NCBI GenBank assembly: GCA_035298385.1
Contig: DATGYC010000294.1
Location: forward strand, 1 to 6,627
Source of the DNA: DATGYC01 sp035298385
Lineage (GTDB): Bacteria > Bacillota > Sulfobacillia > Symbiobacteriales > Symbiobacteriaceae
Direction: 5' to 3'
DNA: 6,627 nt
A program made the position numbers and the translations under genes. The notes beneath the pieces were generated by a model that worked only from the letters and a program-made list of their open reading frames with translations, was not told where the DNA came from and did not search any database. Position 1 is the stretch's first letter; each line of letters opens with the position of its first letter. Below, one piece after another: positions 1 through 4,996 of the stretch.

Positions 1-40
1 CGGAGCGCAGTAGGTCAAGCAGTGAGAGCCACATGCGCAT
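1..40 (-). CDS. Possible start of a further downstream gene (5' end only)
   Basis: Reading leftward from ybaK there is no terminator. An open frame begins at an ATG at 38-40 or, better placed, at 32-34, six bases after a run of six G (41-46) that could serve as a weak ribosome binding site. The visible residues from the first ATG are MRMWLSLLDLLRS, a hydrophobic start compatible with a membrane-associated or exported protein. Only a dozen codons are visible, so neither the reality of the gene nor its product can be judged. Another frame starting at 54 would be Cys-rich but has no convincing ribosome binding site. Confidence 0.25.
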   Translation of the reverse strand, partial: MRMWLSLLDLLRS

Positions 41-72
41 CCCCCCGCCGCCATCCTATGCGCCGAACCGGG

Positions 73-540
73 CTACTTGCAGAGCGGCGCCACCTTCGCC
101 TCCGTCGCCCGGATCAGGTCTGAGCCGCTGACGAAGATCTGAGTGCCCCGCACCCCGGCTGAGATCGAGAGCGGATTCAGATCCGGGGCGGTCTCGTGTA
201 GGAAGGTCGGGAACCGCTTCTTCATGCCAAGTGGTGAACAGCCGCCCCGGATGTAGCCCGTCAGCCCCTGGATCTCTTTGACGGGGACCATCTCAACCTT
301 CTTGTTCCCAGAGAGGGCGGCGAGGCCCTTCAGGTCAAGCTCGGCGTCCGCGGGGATGCAGGCAACGAGCGGCCCCGTCTTGTCGCCCCGGACGACCAGG
401 GTCTTGAAGACCTGCTCGGGCGGGAGGCCGACCTTCGCCGCCACCGTGACGGCGTCCAGCTCCTCCTCATTCCAGGGGTACTCGTGGAGGGAGTAGGCGA
501 TCTTCTGCTGATCAAGCATCCGGGCTGCGATCGTCTTCAA
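73..540 (-). CDS. ybaK: YbaK/EbsC-family Cys-tRNA(Pro) deacylase
   Basis: This 155-residue protein has the full length of the YbaK family, single-domain relatives of the ProRS editing (INS) domain. They hydrolyse Cys-tRNA(Pro) formed when ProRS mischarges cysteine, acting in trans in the cytoplasm. Visible family marks are the QVFKTL segment with Lys46, which falls at the same position as the key lysine of E. coli YbaK, the GGCSPLGMKK loop (residues 99-108), and the SAGVRGTQIFVSGSDL segment near the C-terminus. The start is TTG (538-540), chosen because GAGGAGGT (548-555) lies seven bases upstream and the protein then has a normal N-terminus. It follows the nucleotidyltransferase gene by 42 bases on the same strand and is probably co-transcribed. 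Placement next to two aminoacyl-tRNA synthetase genes fits a tRNA quality-control role. The exact substrate is inferred; YbaK relatives such as ProX or YeaK edit other aminoacyl-tRNAs. Confidence 0.9.
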   Translation of the reverse strand: MKTIAARMLDQQKIAYSLHEYPWNEEELDAVTVAAKVGLPPEQVFKTLVVRGDKTGPLVACIPADAELDLKGLAALSGNKKVEMVPVKEIQGLTGYIRGGCSPLGMKKRFPTFLHETAPDLNPLSISAGVRGTQIFVSGSDLIRATEAKVAPLCK

Positions 541-547
541 TCTGGTT

Positions 548-555
548 ACCTCCTC
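548..555 (-). promoter_or_regulatory. Ribosome binding site that fixes a TTG start for ybaK
   Basis: Reads GAGGAGGT on the minus strand, a near-perfect anti-16S match, seven bases before the TTG at 538-540. No ATG lies at a suitable distance, so the TTG is the start. Confidence 0.85.
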
Positions 556-582
556 GATGGCGAAAGGGGTCGGGAGGGACGC

Positions 583-1182
583 CTAGCCCCGACGGTCAGG
601 CCACGACTCGACTTCGGCACGCAGGGCGCCCGGCAGGGGCTGGGCCAGGAGCGCCGCCTTGATCGTCGGGTCCGCCCCGTTCTCCCGCAGCCAGCCCGAG
701 AGCAGGTCTGGCTTGACCGGGCGCCTCATCAGCCGGTAGGCGACCGCCCAGACCTCAGGCGAGCCGACAGGCATTCCCTCCCAGGTCCGGCTGACGATCG
801 TCGGCAGGTGAACGATCCCGCTTTCGGTCCGGATCGCAAAGCGGACCATCAGATCGATCGCCGGTTCGATCGCTAGGCGGGCCGTCGTGGCATAGAAGCC
901 GTCCCCGGTCTGCGGGTTAGCAGTGATTGCCAGGCCAACGGGCGAGTCCGCGGAACTGCCCAGGTCATGGGCGCCCCCCATCGTCGGGCTACCCGTGCGG
1001 TCTGCCTGGGCAATCCGAGCCAGTGCGGCCCTGACCCGGTCAGGCTCCTCATCAACCGTCACGTCCCAGTCGCTGGGCGCCTCCTGCCGGAGCCCGTGGG
1101 CAATCAAAACGCACGAGCCACCGAGCGCCCAGGTGATGCCGGCCTCCGTCAGGGCCGCTCCCACCCGCTTTACCGCTTCCAA
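583..1182 (-). CDS. Predicted nucleotidyltransferase-fold protein, substrate unknown
   Basis: A 199-residue protein with the hallmarks of the polymerase-beta-like nucleotidyltransferase superfamily. It has a GGS motif at residues 21-23 after a short helix, an acidic pair in SDWDVTVD (Asp38 and Asp40) that would bind metal and NTP, and a possible third acidic residue at Asp110 in AIDLMVRF. The C-terminal part (about 140-199) contains a PEVWAVAYRLMRRPVKPDLLSGWL segment resembling the helical tail of small stand-alone members. Such proteins transfer nucleotides to antibiotics, proteins or tRNA ends, and nothing here identifies the target. The start is TTG at 1180-1182, with AAGGGGG (1190-1196) seven bases upstream. 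It sits 56 bases after aspS and 42 before ybaK, suggesting one operon, though a terminator-like hairpin overlaps its ribosome binding site. No antitoxin-like partner is visible, which argues weakly against an AbiEii/MenT toxin pair. The fold call is moderately sure; function is unknown. Confidence 0.7.
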   Translation of the reverse strand: MEAVKRVGAALTEAGITWALGGSCVLIAHGLRQEAPSDWDVTVDEEPDRVRAALARIAQADRTGSPTMGGAHDLGSSADSPVGLAITANPQTGDGFYATTARLAIEPAIDLMVRFAIRTESGIVHLPTIVSRTWEGMPVGSPEVWAVAYRLMRRPVKPDLLSGWLRENGADPTIKAALLAQPLPGALRAEVESWPDRRG

Positions 1183-1183
1183 G

Positions 1184-1206
1184 AAAAAGCCCCCTTGCCA
1201 GAGGGC
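1184..1206 (-). terminator. Terminator-like hairpin after aspS, overlapping the next ribosome binding site
   Basis: Read on the minus strand, GCCCTC (1201-1206) pairs with GGGGGC (1189-1194) around a six-base loop, including one U-G pair, and is followed directly by five T (1184-1188). This is the layout of a small intrinsic terminator. It ends two bases before the TTG start of the nucleotidyltransferase gene and includes that gene's Shine-Dalgarno sequence, so the same hairpin could stop transcription or mask translation. The stem is short, so partial rather than complete termination is likely. Confidence 0.5.
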
Positions 1207-1232
1207 GCCCCCGACATTGCCGAGGGCGCCCT
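1202..1232 (-). other. GC-rich hairpin just after the aspS stop, alternative to the terminator-like hairpin
   Basis: AGGGCGCCC (1224-1232 on the minus strand) and GGGCGCCCT (1202-1210) form a perfect nine-pair stem with a 13-base loop, six bases beyond the aspS stop codon. Its second arm shares bases 1202-1206 with the terminator-like hairpin, so the two structures cannot form together. Confidence 0.5.
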
Positions 1233-1238
1233 GATCAT

Positions 1239-3038
1239 TTACTCCACCGTGTTGATATGCAGGTCCCGCAGCTGCCGGGCCGCTACCGGGCTCGGCGCCT
1301 CGACCATCAGGTCGGCCGCCTTGGCGGTCTTCGGGAAGGCGATCACGTCGCGGATCGACGGCCGGCCAGCCAGCAGCATCACAAAGCGATCGAGGCCGAA
1401 GGCGAGGCCGCCATGCGGCGGGGCGCCATACTCGAAGGCGTCCAGCAGGAAGCCGAACTTCGCCTGCGCCTCCTCTGGGGTGAAGCCGAGCAGCTCGAAC
1501 ATTCGGTTCTGGACCTCACGCTGATAGATGCGGATCGAGCCACCGCCGAGCTCCACGCCGTTGAGGACGAGGTCGTAGGCGTTCGCCCGCAGCTTGCCCA
1601 TCGCCTCCAACGGCAGCTCCCGGTTGGTGAAGTTCGCCAGATCCTCCGGGTGCGGCGAGGTGAACGGGTGGTGGGCGGCGACGTACCGCTTCTCCTCCTC
1701 GTCCCACTCCAGCAGCGGGAAGTCGACGACCCAGAGGAGCTCGAACCGCTTCGGATCGCGCAGGCCTAGGCGCTGGCCCATCTCGAGGCGCAGGGCGCCC
1801 AGCGCCGCTGAGAGCACGCTGAACGAGTCGGCGACGAAGAGAAGCAGGTCGCCCGGCTGGCCGCCCAGGCGGCTGACGATCTCGGCGGTCTGCTGCTCGG
1901 TCAGGAACTTGGTGAAGGTCGACTTGACCTCGCCATTCTCCCCGATCGCCATCCAGGCCATGCCCTTCGCCTTGTAGAGCTTGGCGATCTCGGTCAGCTC
2001 ATCGATCTGCTTGCGGGAGTAGGTGGCGCAACCCTTGGCGTTGATGCCGCGGACAAAGCCACCGGCCTCCACGGCGCCCTTGAAGACACCGAAGCCGCAC
2101 TCGGCCGCCAGATCGGAGATGTCGACGAAGGCCATGTCGAAGCGCATGTCCGGCTTGTCCGAGCCGTACTTGTCCATCGCCTCCTGCCAGGTGATCCGCT
2201 TGATCGGCTGGGTGATGGTCACGTCCATGGCCTGCTTGAAGACCCGGGCGACAAGGCCCTCCATCATCGCCAGGACGTCCTCCCGGTCGACGAAGGACAT
2301 CTCGACGTCGATCTGGGTGAACTCGGGCTGGCGGTCGGCGCGCAGGTCCTCGTCGCGGAAGCAGCGGACGATCTGGACGTAGCGCTCGAGGCCGGCGACC
2401 ATCGTGAGCTGCTTGAAGATCTGGGGCGACTGCGGCAGGGCGTAGAACTCGCCCGGGTGGACGCGGGAGGGGACGAGGTAGTCACGGGCGCCCTCCGGGG
2501 TCGACTTGGTCAGCATCGGGGTCTCGATCTCGAGGAAGCCGTGCTCATCGAAGTAGTCCCGCGTCGCCTTGGTGACCCGATGGCGAAGCATCATCGCCTG
2601 CTGCATCTCCGGGCGCCGCAGGTCCAGGTAGCGGTACTTGAGGCGGATGTTCTCGTCGGCGTCGACGTCGTCCGCAATGTAGAAGGGCGGGGTCTTCGCA
2701 GCCGAGAGGATCCGCAGTTCGGTCGCCTTTAGCTCAAAGGCGCCGGTCTTCATGTTCGGGTTGACCGCAGCGGGCGCCCGGTTGACGAGGGTGCCACGGA
2801 CGGCCAGGACGTACTCAGAGCGAACCTGCTCGGCCTTCTGGAAGAGTTCGGCCTGCTCGGCGTTGTCGAGGACGATCTGGATCGTGCCGGTCCGGTCACG
2901 CAGGTCGATAAAGATCAGGGCGCCATGGTCACGCCGCCGCTGGACCCATCCGTTGACGGTGATGGCCTGGTCAAGATCCGCTTCCGTGACCTCGCCGCAC
3001 CAGTGGGTGCGCTTGATGCCGTGGATGGATTCGCTCAT
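1239..3038 (-). CDS. aspS: Aspartyl-tRNA synthetase, bacterial type
   Basis: This 599-residue class IIb synthetase activates aspartate with ATP and loads it on tRNA(Asp). The N-terminal OB-fold anticodon-binding domain covers about residues 1-110. Class II motif 1 is around 166-190 (FLEIETPMLTKSTPEGARDYLVP region). The aspartate-binding QSPQ is at 203-206, motif 2 FRDEDLRADRQPEFTQ at 227-242, the bacterial GAD insertion at about 290-420, and motif 3 GLDRF at 548-552. Length and domain order are normal for bacterial AspRS. The start ATG has AGGAGG (3048-3053) nine bases upstream. In the OB-fold, RRRDHG places His38 where non-discriminating enzymes carry His and discriminating ones Leu, so it may also charge tRNA(Asn) for later amidation by GatCAB; this is inference. 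The gene lies 218 bases downstream of hisS and is probably controlled by the same T-box leader. Confidence 0.97.
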   Translation of the reverse strand: MSESIHGIKRTHWCGEVTEADLDQAITVNGWVQRRRDHGALIFIDLRDRTGTIQIVLDNAEQAELFQKAEQVRSEYVLAVRGTLVNRAPAAVNPNMKTGAFELKATELRILSAAKTPPFYIADDVDADENIRLKYRYLDLRRPEMQQAMMLRHRVTKATRDYFDEHGFLEIETPMLTKSTPEGARDYLVPSRVHPGEFYALPQSPQIFKQLTMVAGLERYVQIVRCFRDEDLRADRQPEFTQIDVEMSFVDREDVLAMMEGLVARVFKQAMDVTITQPIKRITWQEAMDKYGSDKPDMRFDMAFVDISDLAAECGFGVFKGAVEAGGFVRGINAKGCATYSRKQIDELTEIAKLYKAKGMAWMAIGENGEVKSTFTKFLTEQQTAEIVSRLGGQPGDLLLFVADSFSVLSAALGALRLEMGQRLGLRDPKRFELLWVVDFPLLEWDEEEKRYVAAHHPFTSPHPEDLANFTNRELPLEAMGKLRANAYDLVLNGVELGGGSIRIYQREVQNRMFELLGFTPEEAQAKFGFLLDAFEYGAPPHGGLAFGLDRFVMLLAGRPSIRDVIAFPKTAKAADLMVEAPSPVAARQLRDLHINTVE

Positions 3039-3047
3039 TTGGTAGTG

Positions 3048-3053
3048 CCTCCT
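3048..3053 (-). promoter_or_regulatory. aspS ribosome binding site
   Basis: AGGAGG on the minus strand, nine bases before the aspS ATG and outside the inverted-repeat element. It supports this start and independent translation of aspS within the operon. Confidence 0.8.
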
Positions 3054-3083
3054 CGATGTTGAGGGAAAGAGTTCTTTTTTGTA

Positions 3084-3235
3084 ACCGCGGATTTCGCGGA
3101 TTTCGCGGATTACCGGGTATTCCTGTGCGGGCCTGGATAAATATCGTCATGGGTTCAGGCGTCACAGCGACCACCGTCGCCAATGCCCGGAACCCAATCC
3201 ATGTATTTATCCGCGTAATCCGCGTAATCCGCGGT
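3084..3235. repeat. 152-bp inverted-repeat element between hisS and aspS, with 9-bp unit arms
   Basis: The left arm (3084-3112) and right arm (3207-3235) are inverted copies, matching at 26 of 29 positions. Each arm holds three tandem 9-bp units: CGCGGATTT, CGCGGATTT, CGCGGATTA on the left; reading the right arm inward on the other strand, CGCGGATTA twice then CGCGGATAA. Mismatches recur every nine bases because one arm uses T and the other A at the unit junction. The 94-base centre contains a further interrupted inverted match: GGATAAATA (3135-3143) with TATTTATCC (3204-3212), and TGGGTTC (3150-3156) with GAACCCA (3190-3196). It also holds a small GCGAC/GTCGC hairpin. No transposase or convincing ORF is present. 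It could be a REP/MITE-like intergenic repeat, or an RNA stem within the hisS-aspS message. I see no promoter or terminator tail in it. Confidence 0.75.
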
Positions 3236-3256
3236 CAATGAAAGGGGCCAGACTAC

Positions 3257-4546
3257 TTAACCACGGACCGCAGCTACCACTCCATCCAGCGGCACCTCAA
3301 CCTGCTCCCCGGTATCCATCCGCTTCAGCAGTGCCTTCCCCGCCTGAACCTCGTTCTCCCCGAGGATCACCACCCAGGGCGCCTCCTGCTTGCCGGCGTA
3401 CTTCATCTGGGCCTTCATCGAGCGGCCCAGGTAATCCAGGTCCGCAGAGAGCCCCGCCGCACGGAGTTCGTAGACCATCTTCACGCCCACCGGACGGGCC
3501 AGGTCGCCCATCGTCACCACGAAGACGTCCAGCTTCGGCCGGTCTGCGAAGGCCTCCAGCAGGCCCTCTTCCTCAAGGACCATCAGGATCCGCTCCATCC
3601 CCATCCCGAAGCCAACGCCCGGGGTGGGCTTGCCGCCGAGGGTCTCGATCAGGCCGTCGTAGCGACCGCCGCCCCAGAGCGTGGACTGGGCGCCCAGCTT
3701 CGGGTGGAGGATCTCAAAGACCGTCTTCGTGTAGTAATCCAGACCCCGCACGATCCGCGGATCGATCTGGTACTGCACGCCCAGCGCGGTCAGGTGAGCC
3801 AGCAGCCCATCCCAGTGCGCCTGGCACTCCTCGCAGAGGTAATCGAGCGGGATCGGCGCATTCTGCATCGCCGGGTGGCGAGCATCCTTCTTGCAATCGA
3901 CCAGGCGGAGCGGGTTCTTCTCAAAGCGCACGTTGCAGTCCGAGCAGAGCTCGGCCAGGTGCGGTCGGAAGTGATCCTGCAGCGCCTGCCGGTACTTCGG
4001 GCGGCAGACCGGGCAGCCGATCGAGTTGACGTTGGCCACCAGACCGGTCAGGCCGAAGGAGGCGACCACGTCCAGGCCGAGCTTGATCACCTCGGCGTCG
4101 ATCGCCGGGTCCTGGGCGCCGAAGACCTCGACGTCCAGCTGGTGGAACTGGCGGAAGCGGCCCTTCTGCACGTTCTCATAGCGGAAGGCCGGGCCGAAGG
4201 TGAAGAGCTTCATCGGAGCCGGGCCGTTGTGCAGACCGTTCTCCAGGAAGGCTCGCACCAGGCCGGCCGTCAACTCAGGCCGGAGCGCCATCGCTCGAGC
4301 GTCCTCGGCATCACCGCGGGGGGTGATGTTGAACATCTCCTTCGAGACGGCGTCGGTCGCCTCACCAATGCCGCGGGCGAAGACGTCCAGGTACTCGATC
4401 AGCGGAACGCGGACCTCCTGGTAGCCAAAGCGGCGGGCGAAGTCGCGGAAGACAGCCTCTAGCTTCTCCCACCGATAGGAGTCCTTCCAGCCCCAGCTCT
4501 CGCCGGGTAGGAAGTCGTTCATGCCCTTGGGCGCCTGCATCTCCAT
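3257..4546 (-). CDS. hisS: Histidyl-tRNA synthetase
   Basis: A 429-residue class IIa synthetase that charges tRNA(His). Motif 1 lies around residues 44-67 (VRVPLIEYLDVFARGIGEATDAV region), and motif 2 at 115-140 (FTFGPAFRYENVQKGRFRQFHQLDVE region). The HisRS-specific histidine A signature RGLDYYTKTVFE is at 267-278, followed by GGGRYDGL at 292-299 and motif 3 GVGFGMGMERI at 310-320. The C-terminal anticodon-binding domain starts near 338. The insertion domain (about 170-265) is Cys-rich: C178/C181, C201/C204, C218 and C238/C241, a pattern I recall from clostridial HisRS and suggestive of metal binding. The ATG at 4544-4546 is chosen over a second ATG two codons later because GAGGTG (4554-4559) is seven bases before it. 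It is the first gene after a T-box leader and leads the hisS-aspS operon. Confidence 0.97.
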   Translation of the reverse strand: MEMQAPKGMNDFLPGESWGWKDSYRWEKLEAVFRDFARRFGYQEVRVPLIEYLDVFARGIGEATDAVSKEMFNITPRGDAEDARAMALRPELTAGLVRAFLENGLHNGPAPMKLFTFGPAFRYENVQKGRFRQFHQLDVEVFGAQDPAIDAEVIKLGLDVVASFGLTGLVANVNSIGCPVCRPKYRQALQDHFRPHLAELCSDCNVRFEKNPLRLVDCKKDARHPAMQNAPIPLDYLCEECQAHWDGLLAHLTALGVQYQIDPRIVRGLDYYTKTVFEILHPKLGAQSTLWGGGRYDGLIETLGGKPTPGVGFGMGMERILMVLEEEGLLEAFADRPKLDVFVVTMGDLARPVGVKMVYELRAAGLSADLDYLGRSMKAQMKYAGKQEAPWVVILGENEVQAGKALLKRMDTGEQVEVPLDGVVAAVRG

Positions 4547-4553
4547 GGTCGTT

Positions 4554-4559
4554 CACCTC
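4554..4559 (-). promoter_or_regulatory. hisS ribosome binding site
   Basis: GAGGTG on the minus strand, seven bases before the first ATG of hisS. It lies beyond the leader terminator, so it is transcribed only on read-through. Confidence 0.8.
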
Positions 4560-4560
4560 G

Positions 4561-4861
4561 TTAGACAAATAAAAAAAGACGGTTCGCCCCGCATGGGACG
4601 AGCCGTCTGGCTCGCGGTACCACCCACGTTGATGCCCACCCGCTGAGCAGGCATCCACTTGTTCGAGATCTTCGGATTGAGATCCAAATCCCGCTCCCGC
4701 TGGTAACGGTGGGAGTCTCCGGCCTCTGCTAGTGGACCAAGGTCGGTTCACAGAGGCGACTCCGGGGTGTGTCTCCCTCATCCGCTCCTATCCACCTTGC
4801 AGCCTAGGGTGGACTCTCTGAAAGGAGGGTTATGAGGCTGGTTCCCCATCAACGTCTTTGG
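4561..4861 (-). ncRNA. T-box riboswitch leader of hisS-aspS with GACAC specifier loop
   Basis: The leader has all major T-box parts in order on the minus strand. At the base of stem I, GGGG (4844-4847) pairs with CCCC (4764-4767), flanked by UUGAUG and GGAG bases that fit a GA-rich kink-turn. The specifier loop lies between this helix and CCTCAT/ATGAGG (4832-4837 with 4776-4781), and its 3' side reads GAGACACA. The AGAGAG bulge is at 4814-4819 and the distal hairpin is TCCACC/GGTGGA (4808-4813 with 4791-4796). Stem II is CCTCTG/CAGAGG (4751-4756 with 4723-4728), the F-box CCGTTA is at 4704-4709, and stem III is GATGCC/GGCATC (4650-4655 with 4631-4636). The T-box core GGGTGGTACCGCG is at 4613-4625, followed by the terminator. 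Uncharged tRNA would match the specifier with its anticodon and the TGGT bulge with its 3' end, favouring the antiterminator. The His codon CAC (4769-4771) and Asp codon GAC (4771-4773) overlap, matching the two downstream synthetases. Confidence 0.95.
4571..4608 (-). terminator. Intrinsic terminator of the T-box leader
   Basis: AGACGGCTCGTCCC pairs with GGGGCGAACCGTCT across a four-base AUGC loop (4577-4608), giving 14 positions with a single C-A mismatch and one G-U pair. It is followed by an unbroken T run (4571-4577, counting the last stem base). The 5' arm includes CTCGTCCC, which in the antiterminator state would instead pair with the GGG of the T-box core, making the two forms mutually exclusive. 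Confidence 0.93.
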
Positions 4862-4867
4862 TAAGGG

Positions 4868-4896
4868 ATTCTATCAGGGCTGGTAGAGGATGTCAA
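4868..4896 (-). promoter_or_regulatory. SigA-type promoter of the hisS-aspS operon
   Basis: On the minus strand a perfect -35 box TTGACA (4891-4896) and a good -10 box TAGAAT (4868-4873) are separated by exactly 17 bases. The predicted start is near 4861, placing it just ahead of T-box stem I. A strong constitutive promoter with control left to the leader is the usual T-box arrangement. Confidence 0.9.
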
Positions 4897-4929
4897 GTGA
4901 TCCTTCGGTGAGTGGGAAGAACCTGCCAA

Positions 4930-4961
4930 CCGAAATCGGGCGCCCGCTCGCCGAAATGGGC
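4930..4961. repeat. Two direct repeats CCGAAAT(C)GGGC upstream of the exported-protein gene
   Basis: CCGAAATCGGGC (4930-4941) and CCGAAATGGGC (4951-4961) have starts 21 bases apart, two helical turns, with the 10-bp palindrome CGGGCGCCCG (4937-4946) overlapping the first. They lie between the hisS promoter and the plus-strand gene and could be regulator half-sites. No convincing plus-strand promoter was recognised in 4862-4996, so this is only a candidate. Confidence 0.3.
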
Positions 4962-4984
4962 AGACTAACGCCAGATGTTTCCCT

Positions 4985-4990
4985 GGAGGG
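4985..4990 (+). promoter_or_regulatory. Ribosome binding site of the exported-protein gene
   Basis: GGAGGG six bases before the ATG at 4997, which begins a perfect signal peptide; both fix this start. Confidence 0.8.
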
Positions 4991-4996
4991 ATCGCC

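Noticed and set aside
967..1524. Plus-strand ORF of 185 residues across the aspS end
   Set aside because: Lies antisense to two real genes, has no recognisable domain and an Arg/Pro/Ala-rich composition.
2971..3183. Minus-strand 70-residue ORF overlapping the aspS start
   Set aside because: Contains NPRNPRNPR from the repeat units and runs into aspS in another frame; it covers the aspS ribosome binding site and is not a plausible gene.
3086..3233. The short repeated units between hisS and aspS as a CRISPR array
   Set aside because: Units are 9 bp, directly adjacent within each arm and inverted between arms. There are no spacers of regular length and no cas genes.
3205..3240. A separate aspS promoter (TTGACC with a later GATAAA) in the hisS-aspS spacer
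   Set aside because: The spacing is about 21 bases, too long for SigA, and both boxes are by-products of the repeat units.
3056..3241. Small plus-strand ORF (61 residues) across the inverted-repeat element
   Set aside because: Its RGFRGFRG and IRVIRVIRG stretches are just the translated 9-bp units. It has no ribosome binding site and lies over a structural repeat.
3238..4029. Long plus-strand ORF (263 residues) opposite hisS
   Set aside because: Low-complexity Pro/Arg/Ser composition typical of the antisense of a high-GC gene; hisS on the other strand is certain.
4770..4772. Threonine codon ACA as the T-box specifier
   Set aside because: ACA can be read in the same loop, but the downstream genes are hisS and aspS, and CAC and GAC match them exactly.
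4362..4781. Minus-strand ORF of 139 residues inside the T-box leader
   Set aside because: It runs through T-box stems and the terminator into hisS in another frame; the conserved RNA structure explains this region.
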